64,000 nucleotides of DNA. Origin: Nocardia pneumoniae NBRC 100136 (GTDB lineage: Bacteria; Actinomycetota; Actinomycetes; Mycobacteriales; Mycobacteriaceae). Both the position numbers and the translations under genes were made by a program. Below the pieces are notes generated by a model. That model saw only the letters and a list, made by a program, of their open reading frames with translations. It searched no databases and was not told the origin of the DNA. Below are positions 1-7,689 of the stretch, one piece after another (position 1 is the first letter of the stretch; every line of letters starts with the position of its first letter). The stretch is from NCBI RefSeq assembly GCF_000308755.1, contig NZ_BAGF01000040.1:62001-126000 (forward strand), given 5' to 3'.

Positions 1-312
1 GGCCGCCCAGGTGCGGGGTGTGATGCGGCGGTCGTTGAGTCGCGCCGACAGCGGCAGCGCGAAGATCAGCGCGCTCACCAAGATCGGCTGCACCACGAGC
101 ACGGCGCCCAGCGCGAGCGCCGCGACCTGCATGGCGTATCCGCCCGTGTCCCCGACGACGCCCGCCCACCAGCGCGGATTGCGCAGCAGGGAGTGGACCA
201 GGGATTCCCCTTCCGGCACGGCGGCCGCTGCCCGCTGCTGCGCTACCGCGGCGACCGCGAACAGCAGCGCGGCAAGCAGAGCGCAGAGGACGGCCGCGCC
301 CGGATGTGTCAC
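1..312 (-). CDS. DMT-superfamily (EamA-like) transporter, N-terminal part
   Basis: This is the N-terminal 104 codons of a membrane protein whose remainder lies beyond the left edge. A GTG start at 312 lies six bases after the helicase stop, with a GGAG inside the last helicase codons as a plausible ribosome site. The first 25 residues form one hydrophobic helix rich in Ala and Leu. A second helix follows the segment NPRWWAGVVGDTGGY and leads into ALGAVLVVQPILVSALIFALP. This arrangement matches actinobacterial drug/metabolite transporters of the EamA type. The substrate cannot be told. Close spacing suggests co-transcription with the helicase. Confidence 0.7.
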   Translation of the reverse strand, partial: MTHPGAAVLCALLAALLFAVAAVAQQRAAAAVPEGESLVHSLLRNPRWWAGVVGDTGGYAMQVAALALGAVLVVQPILVSALIFALPLSARLNDRRITPRTWAA

Positions 313-318
313 GACCGA

Positions 319-2193
319 TCAGTGTGCTCCGCGATTGCCACGCTGCGGCGGCTGCTGGGATCGCACGGCGCGTCGCCGTGTTCGTCCTGCCGTGTCACCG
401 GTGGCCGGACCCGCGGCGCGGCGGGAGAACCCACCGCTGGTCCGGCCGGTCTCATAGCGACCCCCGGATTGCGCCGCCGCGCTCGAGCCTCGGCTACCGG
501 CGCCGGTCGGATCTCCGCGCCCTGTGTCCGTGACAGCCGTCTTCCGCGACGCTGTCGCCGCGCCCGTGCCATGGCCACCGGCGCCGGTCGGTGCTCTGCG
601 CCGTCCTGTGTCCCCGGCGGGCGTCTTCCCGGCGCGACCCGGCGCTGTCGCCGCGCGGCCGCTGGCCGCGCTCGGTTCTCCGTTCCGTCCCGGCTGCCCT
701 GGGGACTTCTGCGTCTCCGTCGCAGCCGTCGTTCCACGGCGGCCCCCGAACGGTGCTGCCGCACTCGTGCCGCGGCCGCTGACTGCGGCCGGTTCTCCGC
801 GCCGCCCCGGCTTCCGCCGTGCGGGCTTCCGCGTGCCCGTTGCGGGCGTCGTCGCAGCGCCACCAGACCGTGCCGCGCTCGTGCCCTGGTTGCTGGCTGC
901 GGCCGGTTCTCCGCGGCGTCGCGGCTGCCGTTGCGGGGACTTCGGTTTCTCCGTGACCGGCGCCGCCGGGGACGCAGTGGGTGCGGCCACCGGAACGCCG
1001 GACGGGCGGCGTGCGCCGGTGATCGCGATCAGCGTGCTGTCGCCGGGACGGACTTCGACGCCGTCGACCTCGACCCCGGCTTTGCGCGCCATCGCCTCGA
1101 CCTCACGACGCTCGTCGTCCATCACCAGCGTGACGACCACGCCGTCCTCGCCCGCGCGGGCGGTGCGCCCGGCCCGGTGCAGGTAGGCCTTCGGCTCGGC
1201 GGGCGGATCGACGTGCACGACGAGGGAGATCCCGTCGACGTGGATGCCGCGCGCGGCGACGTCGGTGGTGACCAGCACCGGCACCGAGCCGTCGGCGAAC
1301 GCGGCGAGGGTGCGGGTCCGGTTGTTCTGCGCCTTGCCGCCGTGCAGCGCGCCCGCGGGGATGCCCGCGCCGCGCAGCTGTTTGGCGAGCCGGTCGGCGC
1401 CGTGCTTGGTGCGGACGAACATGATGGTCAGCCCGTCCCGCGCGGCGATCTCGGTGGCGACCGCACGTTTGGCCACCTTGTCGCGCACGTACAGCAGGTG
1501 GTGCGACATCGTGGCGACCGACGCCGACGGCGGCGCGGTGGAGTGCGTGACCGGCGCGCGCAGATAGCGCTTGACCAGCTTGTCCACCTCGCCGTCCAGT
1601 GTGGCCGAGAACAGCAGGCGCTGACCGTCGCGCGGGGTCCGGTCGAGCAGCTTGGTCACCTGCGGGAGAAAGCCCATGTCGGCCATGTGGTCGGCCTCGT
1701 CCAGCGCGGTGATCACCACGTCGGACAGGTCGGCCGACCCTTGCGCGAGCAGGTCGGCGAGCCGTCCCGGTGTGGCGATGAGCAGGTCGACGCCGCGGGC
1801 GAGCCGGTCGGCTTGGCGTTTGATCGGGGCGCCGCCGACCACCGAGGCCACGCGCAGCCCGAGCGCGAGCGCCGGTTCGTCGAGCGCCCGCTCGATCTGC
1901 GCGGCCAGTTCGCGGGTCGGCACGAGCACGAGTCCGCGCGGCCTGCGCGGTTTGGCGGGGGCGCCCGCCAAGCGGGTGAGCATCGGGAGGCCGAAGGCCA
2001 GGGTTTTGCCCGAACCGGTCGGGCCGCGGCCGAGTACGTCCTTGGCGGCCAAGACGTCCGGCAGTGTGGCGGCCTGGATCGGGAACGGCGTCTCGATGCC
2101 GTCGCGTCGCAGTGCCTGCACGAGCACGGCGGGCAGGCCCAGATCCGCGAAGGTCACGGTGGGCGCCGCGGCGACGGTGGTCGAGGGTGTCAC
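319..2193 (-). CDS. DEAD-box ATP-dependent RNA helicase
   Basis: This is an RNA-unwinding ATPase of the RhlE-like DEAD-box group. From the GTG at 2193 (624 residues) the motifs run in order: Q-motif region FADLGL...PFPIQ (about 15-40), Walker A GRGPTGSGKT (55-64), DEAD (165-168), SAT (196-198) and HRAGRTARAG (motif VI). The frame is open 54 codons further upstream, but that part is low-complexity and looks non-coding. Start 2193 places the Q-motif at the normal distance from the N terminus. After the core (about residue 390) comes an Arg/Gly/Pro/Ala-rich basic tail with three degenerate repeats of about 39 residues built around RRGEPAA, expected to be disordered and RNA-binding. Such helicases act in ribosome assembly, mRNA decay and cold adaptation. 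Confidence 0.9.
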   Translation of the reverse strand: MTPSTTVAAAPTVTFADLGLPAVLVQALRRDGIETPFPIQAATLPDVLAAKDVLGRGPTGSGKTLAFGLPMLTRLAGAPAKPRRPRGLVLVPTRELAAQIERALDEPALALGLRVASVVGGAPIKRQADRLARGVDLLIATPGRLADLLAQGSADLSDVVITALDEADHMADMGFLPQVTKLLDRTPRDGQRLLFSATLDGEVDKLVKRYLRAPVTHSTAPPSASVATMSHHLLYVRDKVAKRAVATEIAARDGLTIMFVRTKHGADRLAKQLRGAGIPAGALHGGKAQNNRTRTLAAFADGSVPVLVTTDVAARGIHVDGISLVVHVDPPAEPKAYLHRAGRTARAGEDGVVVTLVMDDERREVEAMARKAGVEVDGVEVRPGDSTLIAITGARRPSGVPVAAPTASPAAPVTEKPKSPQRQPRRRGEPAAASNQGTSAARSGGAATTPATGTRKPARRKPGRRGEPAAVSGRGTSAAAPFGGRRGTTAATETQKSPGQPGRNGEPSAASGRAATAPGRAGKTPAGDTGRRRAPTGAGGHGTGAATASRKTAVTDTGRGDPTGAGSRGSSAAAQSGGRYETGRTSGGFSRRAAGPATGDTAGRTRRRAVRSQQPPQRGNRGAH

Positions 2194-2372
2194 GAGGTGG
2201 GGGTGCCTTTCGTCGCACGGCGCGTTCGACGCGGAACGCGCTGTTCGGTGGGATCGAGAGCGGTGCACGATGCGGTTCACCGCGCTGCGGCGCGGCGATG
2301 ACGCGCCAGAAGCCGAGAGAGGTGCGGCCGACCGGAAAGCCGGGCCGAGGGTCAAGGATACGTGGCCGGGGG

Positions 2373-3311
2373 TCAGCCGTTGAACAGCCGACTCAACTCC
2401 ACCAGCCAGGGGACGGCCACGGCCAGCGTTGGCACCACCAGGATAGCGGCGGAACCGAGATAGGCGGCCGTGGCGATGCGCACGTCGCCGATCCGCTCGC
2501 TGAGCCGCTGGATGCGGATGAGCGTGGTGGGTCCGCCCGCGGCGAGCGCGCCTTGCGGCGCGGTGGACTTCGCGCAGGCGACGAGGGCGCGGGCCAGCGG
2601 CTTGGGACCGGTGACCTTGACGGCGGAATCGTCGGCGAGCAGTTCGATGAGCAATTTCACCGAGCCGAGCGCCGCCTTGCTGCGCACCACCCGGGGGAAC
2701 GCCTCGTGCACCGCGGTGAACGCCTCCAGCACCAGATCGTGCCTGGCGCGCAGATGCGAACGCTCATGGCTGACGATGGCGGTGATCTCGGCGTCGGGAA
2801 GCTTGGTCAGGGTGCCTTCGCTGAGCACGACGCGCTGGCGCAGACCGGGCAGGCAATAGGCGATCGGCTCGGTGGCGGCCAGTACCCGGATGTCGGCCGC
2901 CCGCCGGTGCGGACCGCTCTGGTCGAGCAGGTCGACGAGCATCCGGTGCCGTGCCCGCCGCCTGCGGGTGTGCACGCCGACCCGGATGATCGCGTAGATC
3001 AGTCGCGCGCCGATCAGCAGCGTGAGCGCGAACACGAACACGTACGCCGCCCACAGCGGCAGACCGAGAGCGTCGATCTCGCGGGTCGGGGCGGTGGTGG
3101 GACGACCGTCCGGGCCGGGCACGAGCAGCTCGGCGGCGATGGCCAATCCGGAGCCGAACGCGCTGAGCACGGCGGCGAGCGCGATGGCCTGCCAGAGCAC
3201 GAGCGCTGCGCGGGGCGTCCGGTAGGTCCAGGTCGCCCGGCTGAGCAAGGCCGGGGCAGGCCCCGCGAGAAGCAATGCGAGTCCGGCGAAGACCGGCGCG
3301 GTTGCGTTCAT
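2373..3311 (-). CDS. M56-family membrane metallopeptidase (BlaR1-like, Rv1845c-type)
   Basis: This is an integral membrane zinc peptidase of 312 residues. Hydrophobic segments lie at about 5-24, 37-62 and 86-110. The zinc motif HERSH is at about 182-186, after a Leu-rich approach (EITAIVSHERSH), and another hydrophobic segment lies near the C terminus. There is no C-terminal penicillin-binding sensor domain like that of staphylococcal BlaR1, as usual for the short actinobacterial type. It lies 43 bases downstream of blaI on the same strand, the arrangement of M. tuberculosis Rv1846c-Rv1845c. The likely role is proteolytic inactivation of BlaI in response to cell-wall or related stress. The inducing signal is unknown. 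Confidence 0.85.
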   Translation of the reverse strand: MNATAPVFAGLALLLAGPAPALLSRATWTYRTPRAALVLWQAIALAAVLSAFGSGLAIAAELLVPGPDGRPTTAPTREIDALGLPLWAAYVFVFALTLLIGARLIYAIIRVGVHTRRRRARHRMLVDLLDQSGPHRRAADIRVLAATEPIAYCLPGLRQRVVLSEGTLTKLPDAEITAIVSHERSHLRARHDLVLEAFTAVHEAFPRVVRSKAALGSVKLLIELLADDSAVKVTGPKPLARALVACAKSTAPQGALAAGGPTTLIRIQRLSERIGDVRIATAAYLGSAAILVVPTLAVAVPWLVELSRLFNG

Positions 3312-3354
3312 CGACTCAGCTCACTGCGTTGTGGGGCCAGGGCGCCCGAGGAGT

Positions 3355-3750
3355 CTACTGCGGCGGCGGTGCCGAGTCCTCCTCGGTTGCTTCGAGCTTA
3401 GCGAGTGCTTCGCGCAATGCGGCAGCCTCGTCCTTGCCGACCTGCTCGACGAAGTGGACCAGCGCGGCGGCGCGACTGCCCGCCTCGTCGGCCTGTTGCA
3501 GCGCGTCGACCATCAGGCTGGCCACCAGCTCGTCGCGGGTGTGCACCGGCGCGTAGCGGTGCGCGCGGTCGTCGCGCCGCTGCACCACAAGATTCTTCTT
3601 CGCCAGGCGTTGCAGCACGGTCATCACCGTGGTGTACGCGAGCTCACGGCGTGCGGCGAGCGCCTCGTGCACCTGCCGGACCGTCTGTGGTTCGTCGGCC
3701 GACCACAACTGGTCCATGACCGCTTTCTCGAGTTCACCAAGACCTGCCAT
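3355..3750 (-). CDS. blaI: BlaI/MecI/CopY-family transcriptional repressor
   Basis: This is a 131-residue winged-helix repressor. The N terminus carries the BlaI signature (LGELEKAVMDQLW, then QTVRQVHEAL and AYTTVMTVLQRLAKKNLV, the recognition helix and wing). The C-terminal half is the dimerisation region that M56 proteases cleave in relatives, and it ends in an acidic, Pro-rich tail. The start at 3750 is the first Met of the conserved domain. An operator-like palindrome at 3785-3801, upstream of the start, fits autoregulation. The gene is followed by its M56 partner. Established knowledge: the M. tuberculosis homologue Rv1846c represses beta-lactamase and a few other genes. Which genes it controls here, beyond its own operon, is not visible. 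Confidence 0.92.
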   Translation of the reverse strand: MAGLGELEKAVMDQLWSADEPQTVRQVHEALAARRELAYTTVMTVLQRLAKKNLVVQRRDDRAHRYAPVHTRDELVASLMVDALQQADEAGSRAAALVHFVEQVGKDEAAALREALAKLEATEEDSAPPPQ

Positions 3751-3784
3751 TCCACAATCTTAGGTACTCAACGACGAGGATGCG

Positions 3785-3801
3785 TACTACAGGGTGTCGT
3801 A
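3785..3801. promoter_or_regulatory. Probable BlaI operator upstream of blaI
   Basis: The 17-base sequence TACTACAGGGTGTCGTA has dyad symmetry of the form TACnACAnnnTGTnGTA. That matches the operator form known for actinobacterial BlaI. It lies 35 bases upstream of the blaI start, so bound BlaI would block its own promoter. It also sits just before the end of the oppositely placed siderophore ATPase gene unit (3803), so it is intergenic. The assignment rests on sequence symmetry and position. Confidence 0.7.
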
Positions 3802-3802
3802 A

Positions 3803-4705
3803 CTATGCAGTAGCTGGTGTGGCATTTCTCATAGCGGCGGATTCCGGCGCCGCGGCTTCCGGGCCGCCCGCCTTGCCGCGCACATGCCTCGCGCCGATCG
3901 GCACGACCATCGGCCGACCCGACACCGGGTCCTCGAGCACGGCGGCGTCCAGCTCGAACACCTCGCGCAGCAGCTCGACGGAGATCACCTCGGCCGGGGG
4001 GCCGCTGGCGACGACACGCCCGTCGTGCATGACCACCAGCTGGTCGCTGTAGCGGATCGCCAGGTTCAGATCGTGCAGCACCATGACGACGGTGCGTCCC
4101 AGATCGGCGTGCAGCCGGTCGACCAGGTCGAGCACCTCGATCGAATGCGCCAGATCCAGGTAGGTGGTCGGCTCGTCGAGCAGGAGGATGTCGGTGCCCT
4201 GGGCCAGCGCCATGGAGATCCAGGCGCGCTGGCGCTGTCCGCCGGACAGTTCGTCCAGTGCGCGGTCGGCCAGGTCGGCGATACCGGTCTGGTCCAGCGC
4301 GGTCGTCACCTCGGCTTCGTCCGCGGCCGACCATTGCCGGAACCAGGACTGGTGCGGGTGGCGCCCGCGTGCGACGAGATCGGCGACGGTGAGCCCTTCG
4401 GGGGCGATCGGCGATTGCGGAAGGATGCCGATGACGCGTGCCACGTCCTTGGTCCGCATCGTCGAAATGGCCTTGCCGTCCAACAGGACTCGGCCTTCCC
4501 GTGGCCGCAGCAGGCGGCCGAGCGAACGCAGCAGCGTGGACTTTCCGCAGCCGTTCGGTCCGATCACCGTGGTGACCACGCCCGGCGCGATGTCGAGGCT
4601 CAGGCCGTCGACGATCACCCGTTCGCCGTAGCCGAGGGTGACGCCGTCCGCGCCGAGCCGGTGCTCCGGGACGTCGGCCTGCTCTGTGGTGTCCGGGATC
4701 GTCAT
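3803..4705 (-). CDS. Siderophore ABC transporter, ATP-binding protein (FecE/FepC-type)
   Basis: This is the 300-residue cytoplasmic ATPase of an iron-siderophore importer. Walker A GPNGCGKST, the Q-loop region (ILPQSP), the signature LSGGQRQRAW, Walker B DILLLDEPTTYLDL and the switch His (VLHDLNLA) are all present. DEPTTYLDLAHSIEVLDL is characteristic of the FecE/FepC/FhuC branch. The start ATG at 4705 overlaps the permease stop as ATGA, indicating translational coupling. The C-terminal 30 residues are Ala/Pro-rich. It is the last gene of a three-gene operon whose promoter region carries an IdeR/DtxR-type iron box. No substrate-binding protein is encoded next to it. Confidence 0.92.
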   Translation of the reverse strand: MTIPDTTEQADVPEHRLGADGVTLGYGERVIVDGLSLDIAPGVVTTVIGPNGCGKSTLLRSLGRLLRPREGRVLLDGKAISTMRTKDVARVIGILPQSPIAPEGLTVADLVARGRHPHQSWFRQWSAADEAEVTTALDQTGIADLADRALDELSGGQRQRAWISMALAQGTDILLLDEPTTYLDLAHSIEVLDLVDRLHADLGRTVVMVLHDLNLAIRYSDQLVVMHDGRVVASGPPAEVISVELLREVFELDAAVLEDPVSGRPMVVPIGARHVRGKAGGPEAAAPESAAMRNATPATA

Positions 4706-5793
4706 GACAGCGTTGCCTTCCGGTTCATGCGCACGAGCAAATACAGCAGGAACGGACCGCCGAACGCGGCGGTCACCACACCGACCGGCAGATCGACCGG
4801 GAACATCGTGCGCGCGGCGACATCCGCGCCGAGCACCAGGATCGCGCCGATCAGGGCCGCGCCGACGAGTGGTTCGCCGGGTGTGCGCAGCAGGCGGCGG
4901 GCGATCTGCGGCGCGGTGAGCGCCACGAAGCCGACCGGCCCGGCGGCGGCCGTGGCCAGGGACGCGGCGACCACGGCCGCGCCGATCAGCACCGCCTGCT
5001 GGGTCTGGATGCGCACGCCGAGCGCACGCGTGGTCTCCGCGCCGAGGCGCAGGGCGGCGAGCGTGCGTGCGGAGCCGAGAGCCAGGGCGGCGACGACGGC
5101 CACCGCGATGACCGTGGACGCAAGATGCGCGGAGTCGGCCGAGTTCAGCGATCCGTTCAGCCACAGCTGCGCGCGCTGGGCGTCGGCGAGAGTGGCGCGG
5201 GTCAGCAGCGAGCTGATGGCCGCCAGCAGCAGTGCGTTCACGCCGACGCCGATCAGCACCAGACGCAGCCCGGTGGCGCCGTGCGCGCCGGTGCGGTCGC
5301 GCCCCCAGGCGAGCAGGTAGACGGCCACCGCGGTGAGCAGTCCGCCCGCCAGCGCGGCCAACGGCGCGCCCACCGAGGCGGCCAGTCCGGTGCTCGCGCC
5401 GCCGCTGACGACCAGCACGCCGACCGCCCCCAGACTCGCGCCGGAGGTGATGCCGAGCATGTCCGGCGCGGCCAGCGGGTTGTGCAGGATGGACTGGGTG
5501 ATCGCGCCCGCGAGGCCGAGCGCCAGGCCGACCACCAGCGCGGTGAGCGCGCGCGGCAGCCGGGATTCCAGCACGATGAACCGCTGCGCCTTGGTGCCGC
5601 CTCCGGTCAGCACGTCCAGCACGCGCCCGAGCGGCAGGTGTGACTCGCCGACGGCGATGTCGAGACACAGCAATCCGAGCGCGATCGCGGTGAGCGCCGC
5701 GACGGTCAGCACCATCGTCGGCCGCAGCACCATCGACACCGGCCCGACGCGCAGGGCTGGCCGTGCGCTCGCAGTTCGCAGCGAAAGAGTCAC
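4702..5793 (-). CDS. Siderophore ABC transporter permease (FecCD family), second
   Basis: This is a 363-residue inner-membrane permease of the FecCD/BtuC family with about nine to ten hydrophobic segments. The family motif region SRLPRALTALVVGLALGLAG, followed by NPLAAPDMLGITSGAS, is clear near residues 78-118. The cytoplasmic ATPase-contact segment ALGV near the centre and GPVGFVALTAPQIARRLL near the C terminus are also typical. Start and stop both overlap neighbouring genes as ATGA, so the three transporter genes form one translational unit. It pairs with the other permease to form the channel for a ferric siderophore. Confidence 0.9.
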   Translation of the reverse strand: MTLSLRTASARPALRVGPVSMVLRPTMVLTVAALTAIALGLLCLDIAVGESHLPLGRVLDVLTGGGTKAQRFIVLESRLPRALTALVVGLALGLAGAITQSILHNPLAAPDMLGITSGASLGAVGVLVVSGGASTGLAASVGAPLAALAGGLLTAVAVYLLAWGRDRTGAHGATGLRLVLIGVGVNALLLAAISSLLTRATLADAQRAQLWLNGSLNSADSAHLASTVIAVAVVAALALGSARTLAALRLGAETTRALGVRIQTQQAVLIGAAVVAASLATAAAGPVGFVALTAPQIARRLLRTPGEPLVGAALIGAILVLGADVAARTMFPVDLPVGVVTAAFGGPFLLYLLVRMNRKATLS

Positions 5794-6836
5794 AGTGCCA
5801 CCAACTTCCGCCGCCGAACGAACGCGAGGAAGACCGGCGCGCCCAGCACGGCGAGCATCACGCCGACCTCCAACTCGCCGGGCCGGACCACCAGGCGGCC
5901 GATGATGTCGGCGATCAGCAGCAGCAACGCGCCGAAGAGCCCGGAATACGGAATCAGCCAGCGATAGTCCGGCCCGGTGACCGTCCGCGCGAGATTCGGG
6001 ACGGCGAGCCCGAGGAACGCGATCGGCCCCACCGCGGCCGTCGCCGCGCCCGCCAGCAGCACGACGGCCGTCAGTCCCAGCGCGCGGCTGCGGCCGACGT
6101 GCACGCCGAGCCCCCGCGCGACCTCGTCGCCGAGGCCGATCAGGTTCAGTCCCGGCGCCGCCGCCACGGCCAGCAGCATCCCCGCCGCCAGGAACGGAAG
6201 CACCTGCCAGAACACCGCGGCGTCGCGGCCCGCGACCGTGCCGACCACCCAGAACCGGTAGGTGTCCAGGGCAGCGGCGTCCAACAGCACGACGGCGTTC
6301 GTCATCGCCTGCAGGAACGCGGTCACCGCCGCGCCCGCGAGCACCAGGCTCAGCGGGCTCGCCTTCCCGCCGCCCACGGCCGAGGCGCCGAACACCACCA
6401 GCCCGGCGAGCAGCGCTCCGGCGAACGCGAACCAGATGTACTGCTCCGGTGCGGTGAACGCGAACAGGCAGACGCTCAGCGCCGCGAGAAAGGCCGCGCC
6501 CGCGTTCAGGCCGAGCAACCCGGCGTCGGCGAGCGGGTTGCGGGTGTGGCCCTGGATGAGCGCGCCCGCCATGCCCAGCGCGGCCCCGCAGACCAGCGCG
6601 AGCGCGGTCCGCGGAAGACGCAGGCCGCGCACGATCTGTTCTTCGGTCGAACCGGCCGGGCAGGTGAAAGGTCCTCCCCGGCAGGTGATCGCGTGGTGCA
6701 CGGCGTCGTACACGGTTCCTGGCGCGAGCGATCGGGCGCCGACCGCGACACCGGCCACCACGGCGAGCAGCAGCAATGCGGTGACGGCCAGCAGCAAGGA
6801 AAGACGACGCCGCCTCACGGTGGCAAGGGAGGTCAC
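5790..6836 (-). CDS. Siderophore ABC transporter permease (FecCD family), first gene of the iron operon
   Basis: This FecCD permease has 348 residues when started at the GTG at 6836. An AGGAG lies 12 bases upstream of that GTG, and the iron box at 6877-6895 lies upstream of both. The frame is open for 48 more codons to 6980, but those would run through the iron box and overlap the divergent gene, so the longer start is rejected. Visible family features are RLPRTALALVCGAALGMAG, then HTRNPLADAGLLGLNAGAA, and GPIAFLGLAVPNLAR near the C terminus. Expression is expected to rise on iron starvation, when IdeR leaves the box. Confidence 0.9.
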   Translation of the reverse strand: MTSLATVRRRRLSLLLAVTALLLLAVVAGVAVGARSLAPGTVYDAVHHAITCRGGPFTCPAGSTEEQIVRGLRLPRTALALVCGAALGMAGALIQGHTRNPLADAGLLGLNAGAAFLAALSVCLFAFTAPEQYIWFAFAGALLAGLVVFGASAVGGGKASPLSLVLAGAAVTAFLQAMTNAVVLLDAAALDTYRFWVVGTVAGRDAAVFWQVLPFLAAGMLLAVAAAPGLNLIGLGDEVARGLGVHVGRSRALGLTAVVLLAGAATAAVGPIAFLGLAVPNLARTVTGPDYRWLIPYSGLFGALLLLIADIIGRLVVRPGELEVGVMLAVLGAPVFLAFVRRRKLVAL

Positions 6837-6876
6837 GGCGACGAACTGCTCCTGAATCGGCGAACGGGTTGCTAGG

Positions 6877-6895
6877 TCTGGTAAGCCTAACCTAT
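6877..6895. promoter_or_regulatory. IdeR/DtxR-type iron box between siderophore importer and FhuF-like gene
   Basis: TCTGGTAAGCCTAACCTAT matches the 19-base IdeR/DtxR consensus TTAGGTTAGCCTAACCTAA at 15 positions. It sits in the divergent intergenic region, 41 bases upstream of the first permease gene (minus strand) and 65 bases upstream of the FhuF-like gene (plus strand). One repressor site can therefore serve both directions. By the known behaviour of IdeR, iron-loaded repressor would shut both units off under iron-replete conditions. Confidence 0.85.
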
Positions 6896-6960
6896 CTTTC
6901 GCTAGGAACGGCGCACGGCCGGATGTCCGTGGCGGCGGAGCCGATCCCCGAGGAGGTTCG

Positions 6961-7668
6961 ATGACCGAGCTCATCACCACGCCCCATCGATCGACGGTGG
7001 CGTTCGGACGCGCCTGTGCCCGGCTTCGCGCGCTGCAACCGGAGCATCCGCGGGTCTACGCCGTGGCCGCGATGGCCGAACAGGGCAAGCGGCGCTGGTG
7101 GCGATTATCGGACGGCGTGCGCGAGGGGCGCGTGGAACTCATGTACCGGCGGCACGCGGCGGAGATGATCAGCGCCGACATCGCCGCGGAAGTCGTTGCG
7201 ACAGCGCTGATCCACGCGATCGTGGGGCGGGTGGTCGCGCTGCTCGTGGCGGACGGGCGGGCATGGGATCCCGGCCTGGAGAACCTCTGGATCCACACCG
7301 ACAACGACGGCGGCATCGACTGGGCGGGGTTGTCGGACACCGTTGTTCGCGTGCTGGACGGCGATCCGCTCGCGGGCGAGCCGGGTGTGGTCGCCCTGCC
7401 CTGCGCGGAGGCGATGTACGTCTGGCTCGCGCACCGCTGTGCGTCCGCGCTGACGATCGTTCAGGAGAACATGGCGCGCTGCTCCGGGTTGAGCCGCCAC
7501 CGGTTCTGGGCACTCGTCGTCGAATCCATCGCGGGCGCTTCGGCTTACGTACCGGATCTCGCGCGGACCGATTCCGCCGTCGGCGCGCGGCGCGGACAAG
7601 GGTTGCTGGCGGCCATGGCCGGGCGCGGACTTCCGGTGCGGCGTTCGGGAACTTGCTTAGTTAGGTAA
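6961..7668 (+). CDS. FhuF-like ferric-siderophore reductase lacking its cysteine cluster
   Basis: This protein of 235 residues resembles the FhuF/IucA-IucC C-terminal family, members of which reduce ferric siderophores in the cytoplasm using a [2Fe-2S] cluster. The resemblance is in the helical region IAAEVVATALIHAIVGRVVALL, the segment SGLSRHRFWALVVESIAGAS and the C-terminal RRSG. A strong ribosome site (GAGGAGG) precedes the ATG. Family members normally end with C-C-x10-C-x2-C after an RRS motif. Here the protein stops at RRSGTCLVR with a single Cys, and the stop codon lies inside a second iron box. It may be inactive, use another cofactor, or be a different protein. It is divergent from the siderophore importer and shares its iron box. 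Confidence 0.55.
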   Translation: MTELITTPHRSTVAFGRACARLRALQPEHPRVYAVAAMAEQGKRRWWRLSDGVREGRVELMYRRHAAEMISADIAAEVVATALIHAIVGRVVALLVADGRAWDPGLENLWIHTDNDGGIDWAGLSDTVVRVLDGDPLAGEPGVVALPCAEAMYVWLAHRCASALTIVQENMARCSGLSRHRFWALVVESIAGASAYVPDLARTDSAVGARRGQGLLAAMAGRGLPVRRSGTCLVR

Positions 7669-7682
7669 GCCTGACCTATAAT
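7653..7682 (+). promoter_or_regulatory. Strong iron-regulated promoter (-35 TTGCTT, -10 TATAAT)
   Basis: TTGCTT at 7653-7658 and a perfect TATAAT at 7677-7682 are separated by 18 bases on the plus strand. The IdeR-type box at 7661-7679 fills the spacer and overlaps the first three bases of the -10 hexamer, so repressor binding would exclude RNA polymerase. A start of transcription is expected near 7689-7691. The promoter lies at the 3' end of the FhuF-like gene and points into a region with no evident protein gene, ending at the hairpin at 7746-7779. Confidence 0.75.
7661..7679. promoter_or_regulatory. Second IdeR/DtxR-type iron box
   Basis: TTAGGTAAGCCTGACCTAT matches the IdeR consensus at 16 of 19 positions, slightly better than the box at 6877. 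It overlaps the stop codon of the FhuF-like gene and the -10 element of the promoter at 7653-7682. Confidence 0.85.
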
Positions 7683-7689
7683 GGTGTTC

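Noticed and set aside
193..2301. Long plus-strand open frame opposite the helicase
   Set aside because: The minus-strand frame has all helicase motifs. The opposite frame is Arg/Gly-rich and without any recognisable domain, as expected of a GC-rich shadow.
6837..6980. Longer start for the first siderophore permease (ATG 6980)
   Set aside because: It would run through the iron box and overlap the divergent FhuF-like gene. GTG 6836 with AGGAG is better placed.
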